A stretch of 64,000 bases of DNA from Sycon ciliatum (Eukaryota > Porifera > Calcarea > Leucosolenida > Sycettidae). Location of the stretch: positions 25,008,941 to 25,072,940 of the forward strand of contig NC_088654.1 of assembly GCF_964019385.1 (NCBI RefSeq), given 5' to 3'. A program made the position numbers and the translations under genes. The notes under the pieces were generated by a model. The model made no database searches and was not told where the DNA came from. It was given only the letters and a program-made list of their open reading frames with translations. Positions 41,734 through 53,217 of this stretch are shown here, piece by piece. Position 1 is the first letter of the stretch; every line of letters starts with the position of its first letter.

Positions 41734-42055
41734 GGGCGCGTTCGAATTGTCACCCTTTGACTTTTCGATCATCTTTTTTTTCTGCGGAGGTGGCCTTATT
41801 GGCCTCTTCAGAAAAATGAAGCTCCTCGAAACTCCACAACCTCACCCGATGGGAGAGGTGGATTAGTTTCGAAGAGTTTGGAATAGCTACATCACGTAGT
41901 GCGTGGAGATGGTCGATGTGATCGGACGTCATCATCGCCATGACAATTCCACTGAAAAACTCTAAAAATGATAGAAACCGTTCTAATGGGACACTTCAAC
42001 TAATTTCTTTATAAAATTTGTTTGAACAGTTGATGAAGACAATTCAAACGCGCCC
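41734..42055. mobile_element. 322-bp MITE, possibly PIF/Harbinger-like
   Basis: Termini GGGCGCGTTCGAATTGTC and GACAATTCAAACGCGCCC are inverted 18-mers with one mismatch. Flanking ATA on both sides (41731-41733, 42056-42058) may be a 3-bp duplication. The superfamily is inferred from the GG start and the 3-bp site. It is noncoding. Confidence 0.65.
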
Positions 42056-42539
42056 ATAATGTGCTAGTGCTCCCTCTTTTTCTGCAAGTATGTCTTACTG
42101 TTGCGCTAATTATAGCTACATTTGCAATGAAGTTGTCATCTAATGTTGTAGCCTCGTAATGCTCTTTCTATAAATTGCCTTTGTTATTGAATCTCAGTGG
42201 CAATATTTGCACTCGTGATTGTCACTTGAAAACGTCAGTTTTAGAAAAAATATTTGTTCTTACCTCAATGTCCCTTTGTGGCTGTTGGTATTGCGTCTAA
42301 CAAACTGTTGGTACTATTGACTGCTTCTAGTACGAAAAGAAAAAAAGGTTCGCCAGAAACCGAATCAAGTCGATACTGTGAGGTGCTGTACGAAAGTAGT
42401 GAGAAGAGTCGGGCTCTGCACATAATACAAAGGTTGCTAATTGCTCTGTGTATCGCTGTACTACCTCTGACAAGCGAAACTTGGCGCATTTGTTTGCTTG
42501 TTATGGTGGTGCCACAACAAGGCTACAAGGTACGACCTA

Positions 42540-42719
42540 CCCTATTCCCCCAATTGTAAGTCGCACCTTTTTACACTAAGCGTCAAGGGCAAAGAAGGGG
42601 GTGCAATTTACAATCGAGTGTGTCTTCTTACTTATGTGAATGCATGGAGACGATTTGTTCGGACGTGAGAATGGGCTGTGGCTTATAATCAAGTGCGACT
42701 TATAATTGGGGAAATATGG
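42540..42719. mobile_element. 180-bp MITE with TA duplication
   Basis: The ends CCCTATTCCCCCAATTGTAA and the inverted ttataattggggaaatatgg match with few differences. TA flanks both sides (42538-42539, 42720-42721). It is probably a short relative of pogo/mariner elements. Confidence 0.65.
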
Positions 42720-42969
42720 TACTTGTTGCTCAATGTATCCCGGTACAGGAAGCCAAACGACAAGCTGGTGAGTGGAACATGGCGATTCTCAGGCACGAGA
42801 GGTTCACAACACGTTTGCTGAGGCAGACCAGTGTCCCCTGGACCCGCACAATGGTGGTCGCCTCCCTACTGCGAAGGAGAATCGTCGTGCTTCCGCGTGT
42901 CAAAGCACAACCATGTAGTTCTCTCTCTATATCTATCTATCTATCTCTCTCTCCCTCTCCCTCTCTTGC

Positions 42970-43110
42970 TCTCTACGTAGCGACTTAGCCAGCACAGAGC
43001 CCAGATGTCCATGTCAACGACCTGGAGTCTTTCAATGGCCTCCACAGCCATGCGTCTCTGGTGGCTGAGGATAATCGTCAGGGATTCCTGCCAGCAATTT
43101 TGGGCTCATG
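42970..43110 (+). pseudogene. second plant-mariner-like transposase scrap
   Basis: One frame reads SPDVHVNDLESFNGLHS, then SLVAEDNRQGFLPAILGSW, parallel to the fragment at 36870-37085. No other transposase part is seen. Confidence 0.4.
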
Positions 43111-43299
43111 GTTGCCTACCCTCGACGTCGTAGCTTGATCACAGCACCCAGGAGTGATATCAATATTTGCAGAGTGATCACAGCAGAGGCTCTTGCTGCA
43201 GCCGAATCCGCTATAGTCGCACTTTCGTCCGGTGTGAGCGACAATTCCTCTCCTCAAGAAGCTGCTATCACCGAATAGCAGGATTTATTCAGACTAACT

Positions 43300-44010
43300 G
43301 ATGGTTCAAATGCCCTTGTTGCGAAATGCACAGTGTATTCGGATGAGTTACTCATTACCGTTATTTTCGATTGTGAAATGCGAGTTATTAACGAGGAGCC
43401 ATCACAGGCCCGGCGGAAGCAATTGTTGATTGGTCCGGCCAAGTTTCTTCGCCATCACAGCACTTGCGCACGTGTGAAACAACACAACGTCTCTTTGCTT
43501 ATCGTGGGTCAACCAAGACCATGTCTTGAAATATAACGCCTGACAAGAGAGCTTCACCACTGTCTTTTTCCCAAATTCCCGCCGAGGAAACGCGAAGGAA
43601 GTGGTTGGGTGGACTGGCACTTCTGGCACAGATATTTCGCTGGAAGAAGCCATAGCTGCTAAGCATGCACTGCGGCTAAGCTGACCAGACAGCGAGAAAA
43701 ATTTGAAAAACTACTTCGTTCAGTAAAAGAATCTGAAGCACTCGACGAAAAACCCTCAAGACTACAAAATGTAGAATCCATCATGGCACATGCTTTCAGG
43801 TCGCTCGACTCGCGCCACAGGCCCACACTCGTACTCCCACAGCCACAGGCCACAGCTAGCCCTCAACTTCAGCTCAAGCGCAAACGCGTGCACGGCAAGA
43901 TCAGTGCGAGATCGCAAGTGCGCGTACATGCATGTACAATTGATGATCACAACAAGTAACAGTTACATAACGTTACTGCGTCGAAAAAAATCGTCGGTGG
44001 CCGAAAAGTT
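43300..44010. other. no recognisable gene
   Basis: Short frames only. The 43990-44060 stretch (gtggccgaaaagttggtccggcc) is related to the GC-rich insert at 46670-46870. Confidence 0.4.
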
Positions 44011-45369
44011 GGTCCGGCCATGGCCGGACCGACCGGAGCGGCTCCACCGGCCCTGCTATCAGATGCAGTACGTATCGAGGCTGTATCGTCTGTAGTCCCT
44101 ACGCTAGATCTCCATGTTCAAGGCAAGTGTGTAACGGCGTTAGTTGACTCTGGTTCCTGTGTTTCTATGTTGCATGAGCAAACATGTTTGTCCACGTATG
44201 GTGATGTGCTCTTGCAAGCTGCTCCTCGTTTGTGTGCGGCTAATGGCGAGGGACTCCAGGTTCTAGGTGCTGTGGATATTGAATGCTGCATTGGAGAGCG
44301 CTCATTCTTGCATATATTTGTAGTGTCTCCTGATATCCGCCGTGATATGATATTGGGATCTGATTTCTTGTTTGAGCATGGAGCATTGTTGAACATTGCT
44401 CAAGGCACACTAACTTTTAATGATCTGTCAGTCCTGCTAGGAGTGAAAGCTACTCGTGTTGGTCCATCAGAGCCCAGTCCGGTTGTTGCGGCGGACGCTG
44501 AACCGCTATCTGACTCTTGGAGTAGTGATAGTAAGACCCGGGCACGAACTATTCTCGTGTCACTGTTTGTAGTAAATAATAATTATCTCTGCCTGCCGGC
44601 TATGTCGTGCTGGTCCCATGCAAGTTGGTGCGAGAGGCATCTGTGACTGTGGATTGTGTTGCTGTTCCACTGGACTCATTCTTGTTAACCCTTTCAGTGC
44701 CAGGCCAGATGTACGCTGTTGGCCGGGCCATTTTCATAAAAACATCTGATTTTTTTTTCAAATTATTCGTATCAACTCAAACCAACTTGTTGTCCTGCGC
44801 TGGCGTAGCTTGTGCTGCTGCGCCCTGCTCAAACTTGACATTGACACCTCCTATATCCTCGACCAAGGCAGTAGGTACGACATCGACCACGGCGGACTCG
44901 TCCGCGAAATTTGTTCTGTCACGATCGCGGACGGCTATGTCCGCATCCGAGTCATCGCATTCACTATCGCAGCTCCAGTCATGAATGTCCGAGTCCATGA
45001 TGGACTGGAGCACCTCTTCAGCCGATATTCGGCGACTCGCCGTGCCTTAGTGACAGCTAGAGAGACCTAAAGTATGTTCCGTCAATCTAATTGTTTCTGA
45101 ATCGAAATATGTTTTTCGCCCGAGCGCTCTGAACATATGCTCCCGCGCCCTTACTTACTCAAACACGGCGAGAGAGGTCTTGTTCAATAGGGGAAAACCC
45201 CTAGTTTCCCCTCGAAGATCCACAATCGGCCAAGGTAGATTGTAGTGCATGGCCGGTGAGATAAAGTAGTGCGCACTACGAGGACGAGATATCTCGTCCT
45301 TGGCCGTGGGGGTCTGTAAGACGAGTTATCTCGTCCCTGGCATTATTATTTATATTATTATTATATTAA

Positions 45370-45984
45370 CCCTTTATTACCGGCCTGCAGACTTTCGATC
45401 ATATATGATCGAAAGTCTGTAGGCCAGTAATATCTTCGTAACTCCATCATTTCTTGTGCGAATTCAACAATCGAAGGGTCTATTTGGTAGCGGAAACTCC
45501 AAGCTATCCAATGCAACAATCGCCGAAGAGTTACGATGTCGGACGCCAGAGATATCGCGCGCCGTATTCTCATCTCGGCAAATTCAAATTTTTGATCGAT
45601 CACTTCGCCATTTTTGGGGAAAATCCCTTTTCGTGTGCTCTTTGAGCGACTAAGCACATGATAATGACGTAGTCGGCTGAAGTTTGAATCGTCTCAAACA
45701 AATTTGAGCGTTCTGCGATGAAGGAGAGTGGAATGGCGTTGATGGGACGATTTTGCTTGCATATCAGGCTCGGAGACGACTTTGCTGTGTTACCGCGCCT
45801 GATTTGTGGCGACTGGATAATGGAGCTTGGTACCCTGGCGTTGCTCTCGCCAAGAGCTTTCCAACGAGCCCTAGATTGTGAAAATCAAGTGAAGGAGACC
45901 AAAGTTATGACCTGGTGAAGTTGGAAATTGTGCTGAAATTCGTAATTCTGGTGCATGCTGTGCAAGTAATCCGGTAATAAAGGG
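45370..45984. mobile_element. 615-bp piggyBac-like MITE inside the Gypsy copy
   Basis: TTAA at 45366-45369 and 45985-45988. Termini CCCTTTATTACCGG and CCGGTAATAAAGGG are perfect inverted 14-mers. A long palindrome near the left end (gactttcgatc...gatcgaaagtc, 45391-45418) may fold. Confidence 0.85.
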
Positions 45985-46669
45985 TTAAAAGCATGTCCGC
46001 GTAGGTGGCGGGGGTGCCACTTTCGCTTATGCCATTCAGGATTGATGTCTGAAGAGTAATACGATACAATGAAATGACAGAAGTGACGTCAACAAAAGCC
46101 GTTAGCAACAATACCAATAGGACTAATGGAAAATTTCATCCAAAGTATAAAATAATGTAGAATATGCGTACAACATGCCCGGCGGAATAAAGTGGATCAC
46201 GAGAATCAGTCCTGTTTGGTGGGGCAAGCTCCACGCCATGCCTGTCGGTCCGCTGCCATTGTGCGGACTGCGTCCGCATCTAGCGGCTGGTGGATGGTAA
46301 GTCCATGCCATGATGACAGTTCCGTCTGCAAGACCATTACCAAAGTCGTCCGAGGTCGACCCCTGAAGCGTTCAGTGCCCTCGTCGTCCTTGGCAGATGT
46401 GTCTGTGACCCCCAGTGTGGTTACGGTTGGATCTGGCAGGTCCGGTGCGGTAGTTGTGTTGGAGAATCACTGTGACTATCCAGTACAAATTGCTAAAGAT
46501 GTTGGTATTGCACAATTATCTCCTGTACCCGATAACTTGCTTGGAGAGGATGATGATCCTGCTGATTCATCTGTTGCGGATATGCAACCGTTTGTGCTAT
46601 CCCCTGAACGTGCCGAGATAATCCGTACGTATGTTGAGTCTTGGAATCATCTGGCAGTACCTGAACAGG

Positions 46670-46870
46670 GGCGTAGCAGCCGCTCCGGCTGGTCCGGCCA
46701 AAGCCGGACCACTTTTTCGCCCGACCACGACCACCATAGTAAAACAATGCCAAAAGTGCCCAGAATGCAGGATTTTGCACCCTAATTTCAAAAATATTCC
46801 GCGGGGCAGATCCCCCCCGACCCCCCCCCCCCCCTGGCCGGGCCACCGCCAACGGCGGTGCTACGCGCCT
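46670..46870. mobile_element. GC-rich MITE-like insert
   Basis: ggcgtagcagc at the left and gctacgcgcc at the right are inverted, and the body is full of ccgg/ggcc palindromes and a C run. Related sequence lies at 43990-44060 and 53915-54125 (aagtgcccagaatgcaggatt / gtcgcccagagtgcaggattt). No duplication was identified. Confidence 0.45.
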
Positions 46871-48479
46871 GCTGAAAAGAACAGGCTGACAGAGCTTCTT
46901 CGTGAGAATCATGACTTGTTTCTCTTGCAGGAGGGTGATTTTGGTTCTTGTGATGTTTTGCCACATAGTAGTAGTGCTGGTGATGTACAGCCAGTTAAGC
47001 AGCCTACGCGCTCTTTGCAAGCTTTGCTGGATGATCTGTTGTCCCGTGGTATACTAACCGAGTCTATTAGACCCTGGGCGTCGCCCATAGTTCTTGTTCC
47101 CATGAAGGCCGTTTCTCTCCGATTATGTATCGACTACCGCAAGTTGAACAGTATTGCGGAGCCAGATGCGTATCCTATCCCACGTGTTGATGACATATTG
47201 GACTCACTCTCTGGCTGTTCATGGTTCACTTGCCTGGATTTAGCGTAAGGATATTGGCAGGTTCCTAAGCACGAAGACGATACGGCAAAGACTGCCGTTA
47301 CGACACCGTTGGGTTTGTGTGATTTCTTGGTTATGTCTGGCTGTAGAAACGGTCCAGCGACGTTCCACCGTGTAATGGAAGCAGTGCTTCATGGTTTATG
47401 TAGTGTGCCTAACCAACCAATCTGTCAAGTATTCTTCAACACTGTATTGAATGCCAGCGCTACCTTCACTGGACAGCTCCAGATCCTGCAGTCTGTATTT
47501 GGCCGGGTTCGTACTGTTGATCTAAAGGTTAACTTGGAAAAATGTTCTTTTTCCAATGGAAGGTGCTCTTCCTTGGCCATGAAGTTTCGGCTGAAGGTTT
47601 GGCTCCGGATCCCACCAGGGTTGAGGCTATTGTGAAGTGGGACGTACCCCAGTCTGTACGAGGTGTACAGGTGTTTCTGGAGTACGTCGGGTTTTACCGC
47701 CGCTTCATCCGTGGTTTTGCTCAGCGCTTCGCTTCACTAAATGTATTAGCAGGCAAGGGTGCAAGCTTTACATGGACTAAGAGTAGTGATGCGGCGTTGA
47801 CGTCTATGAAGCGGTCACTGACCACAGCCCCCGTGTTAGCATATCCTGACTTTTCTGGCTCGTCTGACAGCTTTGTTCTAGATACTAATGCAAGCAAGGT
47901 GGCCATTGGAGCTGTCCTCAGTCAAATTCAAGATGGCGAGGAACACCCATTTCCTTTGGCAGCCGGGTATTGACGAAGGTAGAGAGGAACTACGATGCGT
48001 CAGACCGGGAAACACTTGCCCTTGTGCATTTTGCCAATCAGTTCCGGCACTATTTGCTAGGTCGGAATTTCATTGCCCGTACTGATAACACTGCCCTCAC
48101 GCCGTTGATGTCCATTAAGGAACCACGCAGTCGCAAAGCTCGGTGAGTGGAGCAACTCTCGGAGTATAGCTTCACTTCTGTTCACCGGCCTGGTCGGCAG
48201 TACTCGAATCCAGATGGTCTGTTGCGTACCTTGTTGCCGGAGGCGCATCGATCCCATCTCGAGACTTCTGCAGATCAGCCGGAGCAAGCCAGTTCCCCTG
48301 CTGCAACGGCATCTGAGGATGTCGCAACTCCTGTATTAGCTGGCCTCTCCGAAACTGAGTTGGCTGCTGCCAAAGCTGTGGATGTCAACCTCTCAGTGGT
48401 TTTGCCCAGGTACAATGCGGTGAGTGGAAAATTTGTTCGCCCTCCCGAAGGTTTCTGGCTCTAGGCGTACCATGCGTTC

Positions 48480-49080
48480 TCGGCTAACGCAGTTGGATCA
48501 GAAGGAATATTCGGTTCGCATCTGATGCCTCACGGTGCCTGCTCTGCAAGCCGTCGACCATGACCCTAGTTGTAGCCTGCTGTCGTCAGAGCCCATCTCG
48601 CTCGCAATGCTGGACTGCCTGCTCGGTTCTGCTATGTCCTGAGTTTTTTTCTCTGTTTTATTTCTCTATTCACGAGGGCGTGAATTTTTGGTAGAAGTAG
48701 GATAGTGTAGCATGGCTACTTATTCACACGTATTTTGTATACACATAAATAGTACACCGTAGGAATGCATGGATAGCAGTGCGCATACTCGCACTGCCCT
48801 GGGTCTTCTTCTTCTCCTTGTGAGACAATGAACGAATGATAACTACAAACGTAACTACAAGTATGTGCTTTGAGTGCTGAGACTGTATATCAGTTACACA
48901 AGTACCTACTTCATTCCTGATGATGATTATTTTATGACCAAAACGTTGAATCTTTTCCCTGAAATGAATTTGTGAAAAGCAGAGATTGAGTGTGAGCCAG
49001 TGTTGCTCACAAGCCAATTTTTATCTATGGACATTATCTTTCAAAACAATTTGAACTATTCCATTGCTTTGGAACTGGAT
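48480..49080. other. no recognisable feature
   Basis: Between the Gypsy remnant and the next sushi exon. It may include decayed Gypsy 3' sequence, but I see no LTR pair. Confidence 0.4.
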
Positions 49081-49086
49081 TGTTAG

Positions 49087-49230
49087 GAGACTGTGGAGTG
49101 CCCACAAATCAAACTGGAGGTACATATCGGATAGGACGTGATACAACCACAGGAAATTCCAAGACACTAAGTTGTTCTGATGGATATGCCGTCAATCTCA
49201 AAACAATTGACCGATCCCCTTATTATTGTC
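49087..49230 (+). pseudogene. partial sushi exon
   Basis: Acceptor ttgttag, then DCGVPTNQTGGTY, KTLSCSDGYAV and a third Cys in YYCLG. It then runs into unrelated sequence (gttcgagcaagggg) with no Trp, final Cys or donor. It looks truncated by an insertion or deletion. Confidence 0.6.
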
Positions 49231-49449
49231 TGGGTTCGAGCAAGGGGGCTATTCCGCGGTTGCATGGATCCTACTTCACACACGCGACCTGAATCACCTC
49301 GACTGGGCGTGACTTCTCACATGCGAAGTGCAGAACACGGGAAATGAGAATTATGGAATTTGATGCGAGTCAAGATTTTTCCCGAGCTTAAAGGGTAAAA
49401 TAATATGTCTAATCATGATTTTTGTATTTCTAATCTGCTGCCCACACAG

Positions 49450-49641
49450 GGGACTGTGGATCACCACCAGGCAATATTTCTCATGGTACATTCCTAACTG
49501 GAAGTCCAACAACAGCTGGAAGTACACTCACGGTGATGTGTGATATTGGATCTGGATATATAGCTAATACTACGACACCACAGGACATATCTTGTGGCAC
49601 TGATGGTAATTGGACACCGACGCTTACGAATCCTTGTATCC
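49450..49641 (+). CDS. sushi (CCP) exon
   Basis: The exon is 192 nt, acceptor cacacag and donor GTGAGT, phase 1-1. It encodes DCGSPPGNISHGTF, LTVMCDIGSGY, ISCGTDGNW and a final PCI. It is a close duplicate of 53010-53195, with homology reaching into both flanking introns. It carries two extra codons (SG-like) relative to its twin. Confidence 0.85.
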
Positions 49642-49712
49642 GTGAGTATTTCTAATGTTTTAAGGACACATGCCCAATAAGCACATAAAGCATAGTGTCT
49701 TGCATCAATTAA

Positions 49713-50395
49713 CCCTCTGCGTGCTGAGTACGAGTTCAATCGCGCTTTATTCATGACCTGATCCACTACGTACGAGTTAACTCGCAAAAACATTCGCGCG
49801 ATATATCACAGTGCATAGACCAGTGTACAAACTTTATTAACTTCGTGAAACATAAACGCATCGCGACAGTCAATACACAGTTGGAAAGGTCTTGACCTCA
49901 TCTGCCCAGACATATAAAGTTTGTCGCAACAGGATAAGAATTAATTGAGAGGCAAGAAGATGAACACGGAAATCACGGGCCAGAAGGAACGCGAATTATT
50001 TTGTTCAGAAATTCTTTTTGTTGAGGAGCGTGCCAGGGGATTTACCTTTGGCACGGCACATGCGTGATGGACATCAAATGAAGCGCTTGGATCTAAGCTT
50101 TGCAGCGCAGTTTGAATTGTGCAAGAAGCCGAACAAGAATGTGAAAATGAGTTGTTGTGCCGTTCCGAGGCACGGTGGAGTAGTTTGGAGAGGACGTGGA
50201 AGTGGCCCTGATGTGTCTATGGAGCTGAGAGCTGCCAGGATGGATTCGCTTGGTCCTGATCTTTACAACGAGCCCAGGATGATAAAAATCCATCAAGGTG
50301 GAGTGTAATGAGAATATATTTTGTTCGGAGCTGGAAATTGATGTGAGTCGAGATCAAACAGTTCAGTGTGCGTACATTTTTTCCCGAGCTTAAGG
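49713..50395 (+). mobile_element. piggyBac-like nonautonomous element, copy C
   Basis: TTAA at 49709-49712 followed by CCCTCTGCGTGCTGAG, matching the termini of copy B. The body is homologous to copies A and B. The right end (about 50390, gagcttaaggggg) is degraded. Confidence 0.6.
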
Positions 50396-50399
50396 GGGT

Positions 50400-51250
50400 T
50401 CCTGACAGTTAGGCCCAAAAATTTAATTTCAACATCAGCCCAATCTGACATCAGGTTTGAATAGGTACAGCCTTATATTTTCGCTTAGTAACATCAGTTT
50501 TTCAATTGCCCGAATAGGTCTTGCCAAAAACACAATTTTCCTTGATGACACAAAATGACACAAAATCCCAAAATTGATGAGAAATCGTCCATAACATCAG
50601 TTAGGACAGAAAATATGACATAAAATTTTACAGACTGTTCGAGGTATTGACTAAGATGATATCAATACCGAAAAATGTACACTTTGGTTGACGATCGGAT
50701 CCAGGTCGTCATTTCCTGGAGAAGAACAAAAAGACGCAAAAAATGAAACTTTGAATATTTTTTGCAGCTTATTTTTGAGTTTGCCCCATATGTGGATACT
50801 TCAAACACGTTCTATAAGTGGGTTGGAACAGGTTTACCGCGGCGAAAATAGGGGTCACCGTGCATATTCTGGAGAAAAATCCAAAAAACTGTCAAAATTT
50901 GCCTAAAATTGGTAAATTCACGTATCTATATTGCTTGTACTTCTCTGCTGCTGCTTTGGTCATAACTTATTGGATTTTTGGCTGTTAGGTGTTGCATAAA
51001 CTCACTAGAGCCCTCGGCGTTCAGAACAATACAAGGATGGAATAGCTGAACTAGTAAATTTGCCGGAAAACCCTGGGTGGACGCATTATCGATAGGTACT
51101 TTTCTCCATGATTACTCTCCTGTTGGCACTTGGTTGTGATACATGTACATGTAGCTATGATGGCGCTTAGCACTGCCCCATATCAAACTACAATGAAAGC
51201 TGACATGTTGGAACGAATCAGACAACATTGAGTCCTCTTGTTCTTCAACT
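50400..51250. other. no recognisable feature
   Basis: AT-rich, short frames only, no terminal repeats recognised. Confidence 0.45.
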
Positions 51251-51257
51251 ATGCGAG

Positions 51258-51760
51258 CTAGAATGTGTCCCCACGCTGGCAAAAATGATGGTATTTTACG
51301 GTGCGCACAAACAAGACAGTGAAGCATTGTGCCACAGGGCGTTCCTTACAGTTGTGTTGCTGCTGGTTCTTCGCTAGGTGTTCAGCCACTGCTAATATAA
51401 TCTTCATTGAGACTGTCACCCGCTTCTTACCTCCGACTTGCTCCTTCATCAATCTGGAAATGGCTGGCTCACCACTTCGTTTGTAGGACAAGACAAAGTG
51501 CTTCATCACCAACCCACTGGCAGCTGCCTGCACTGCAACTGATTTAGAGAAGCACGTTGCTTGGACCAACGGTTGAAGGGTGGCCAGCCGCTTTTGCTGA
51601 TGTTCTGCAAACTCCATCGCCGAACATGCTGATGCAAAAGTGACAGAGTGCTACAGGATACTGGCATCAGGGCGAGCTTCGACAATTTCAGCTAGGGCCG
51701 CAACATCCGCAACAGCATCATGAGCAGCGAACTCATTCCCAACGATGAACTATAAATCAA
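51258..51760 (-). pseudogene. possible DEDD-exonuclease-like fragment
   Basis: On the minus strand, FAAHDAVADVAALAEIVEA (about 51735-51680) resembles the HDAxxDVxAL block of DnaQ-type exonucleases. An in-frame stop near 51655 separates it from a 119-residue helical frame. It is likely a transposon or gene remnant, and the call is tentative. Confidence 0.35.
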
Positions 51761-51834
51761 TCTGAGGCTGTAGCTTGGGAGCTCCGGTATCGCGGTTTAG
51801 GGATCAGAGTGTTCACCAATCACAAAAATGCACA

Positions 51835-52160
51835 CCATCGACACACACATCCGTGCACACATACACACACACACACACATGCACACACACACACACACAC
51901 ATGTATGCTCTCACACGCAATAGAACACACGCGCGCGTACACACACATACATTCACGCATGTGTGCGTACCCACCCACATGCATGTGCACACTCATGTGC
52001 ATGAGTGGAGATGCCCGCATACACATGTCACACCAACATGCCCTGGGAGCGGTCATGCACGTGTGTATAGTATGTGTGCGAGGGCACGTCCACATAAGCG
52101 CATATGCATGTGCATGTTCATACATGCGTATGGTGCACACATGCACAAACATGCAGGTCT
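51835..52160. repeat. CA-rich microsatellite tract
   Basis: Long, impure (CA)n with ca-tg variants. Frames across it on both strands are artefacts of the repeat. Confidence 0.9.
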
Positions 52161-52247
52161 ATGCAAACACACAGACGCTCGCGGCCGCCGCGCATACAGT
52201 GTGCTCATACATTTCCATAGCCATAGGGTGGCAATGACTCGCAAATA

Positions 52248-52664
52248 TCATGAATAAATCTTATGAGATTGAAAAACGCACTTACCCAAAGCAGCTTTGG
52301 TGTTGCTTGTGGAAGCACGGGGGCCAGGGTGTTGAGCAGTTACGGGGCTATCTGTATCTATAAAATTCTCCATCCCACACTGCTGACACGGAATGACAAG
52401 TACGCTGCCCAGGTCGTACCTCTTCTCTTCAACGCAATCAATGAGCGCCAGAGGTTTGCCACATCCAGGATTCTGGCACGCAGACAATCCCACAGCCAGA
52501 TACCTGAGATGAACGATTCGTCGACCGTGAAGAGGGGCACTGAACGACCTCTTCGCGGGAGTCGAATCCAGTGGCGTTATTGATGGAGATCGCCCTTTCC
52601 GTTTTTCAGGAACTCGATTGATCGTTTGAGTTTGCGAAGCGTCCCCCTCCTCGGCTTCTTGCAT
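52248..52664 (-). pseudogene. possible N-terminal zinc domain of a Mutator/Kolobok-type transposase
   Basis: The 138-residue frame has a basic Ser/Pro-rich lead, then CQNPGCGKPL ... VIPCQQCG, a CxxxxC...CxxC pattern like the conserved cysteine domain before some invertebrate transposases. The catalytic part is missing. It could also be a host zinc-binding exon. Confidence 0.35.
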
Positions 52665-53009
52665 CGTCCAGTACGCAGAATGAGAGGCCGCGTCGTGGGT
52701 GACGGATTACTCTCCCGCGTCTTCATCTCCACGACACGTCGGCAGGAGAACCGAGCTGTCCAAAAACCGCCAATGTCAAAACAAATCCGCAAGTCCACTA
52801 GTGGCTGAGCTTCTTCCTCAAATCTTGTCTCGACTCGAGCACTATTTTCTGTGCATGATCGCGTCCCATTTTTCCACTCCGAAAGGCATTATTTTTCAGA
52901 AAAAAATTCGGAAATCCAACATGGCGCTAACCGTCGCGAACCTCCTTAAAGGGTAAAATAATATGTAACTAGTCATGATTTTTGTATTTCTAATCCGCTG
53001 CACACACAG

Positions 53010-53195
53010 GGGACTGTGGATCACCACTAGGCAATATTCCTCATGGTGAATTCCCAACTGGAAGTCCAACAACAGCTGGAAGTAAACTCACGGTGATGTG
53101 TGATACTGGATATACAGCTAATACTACGACACCACAGGACATTTATTGTGGCACTAATGGTAATTGGACACCGACGCTTACGAATCCTTGTATCC
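53010..53195 (+). CDS. sushi (CCP) exon
   Basis: The exon is 186 nt, acceptor cacacag and donor GTGAGT, phase 1-1. It encodes DCGSPLGNIPHGEF, LTVMCDTGYTA, IYCGTNGNW and a final PCI. It is the duplicate of 49450-49641. Confidence 0.85.
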
Positions 53196-53217
53196 GTGAG
53201 TATTTATAATGTTTTAA

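Larger units (their letters stand above)
44020..48470 (+). pseudogene. decayed Ty3/Gypsy retrotransposon
   Basis: Order is protease, spacer, RT, RNase H. Protease: ALVDSGSCVSML and DMILGSDFL at 44050-44400. Spacer: 46370-46670. RT begins about 46870 (SPIVLVPMK, LRLCIDYRKLNS, PIPRVDDILDSLSG). It has a stop at 47246-47248 and shifts near 47300 and 47540. Where FxDD is expected it reads FFNTV, so the active-site pair is lost. RNase H: VLAYPDFSG, DTNASKVAIGAVLSQ, then a stop at 47971-47973 and remnants ASDRETLALVHF and RTDNTALT. Integrase is absent. A TTAA element (45370-45984), other sequence and a GC-rich insert interrupt it. Confidence 0.8.

Noticed and set aside
51775..52257. His/Thr-rich frames on both strands
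   Set aside because: They are produced by the CA microsatellite.
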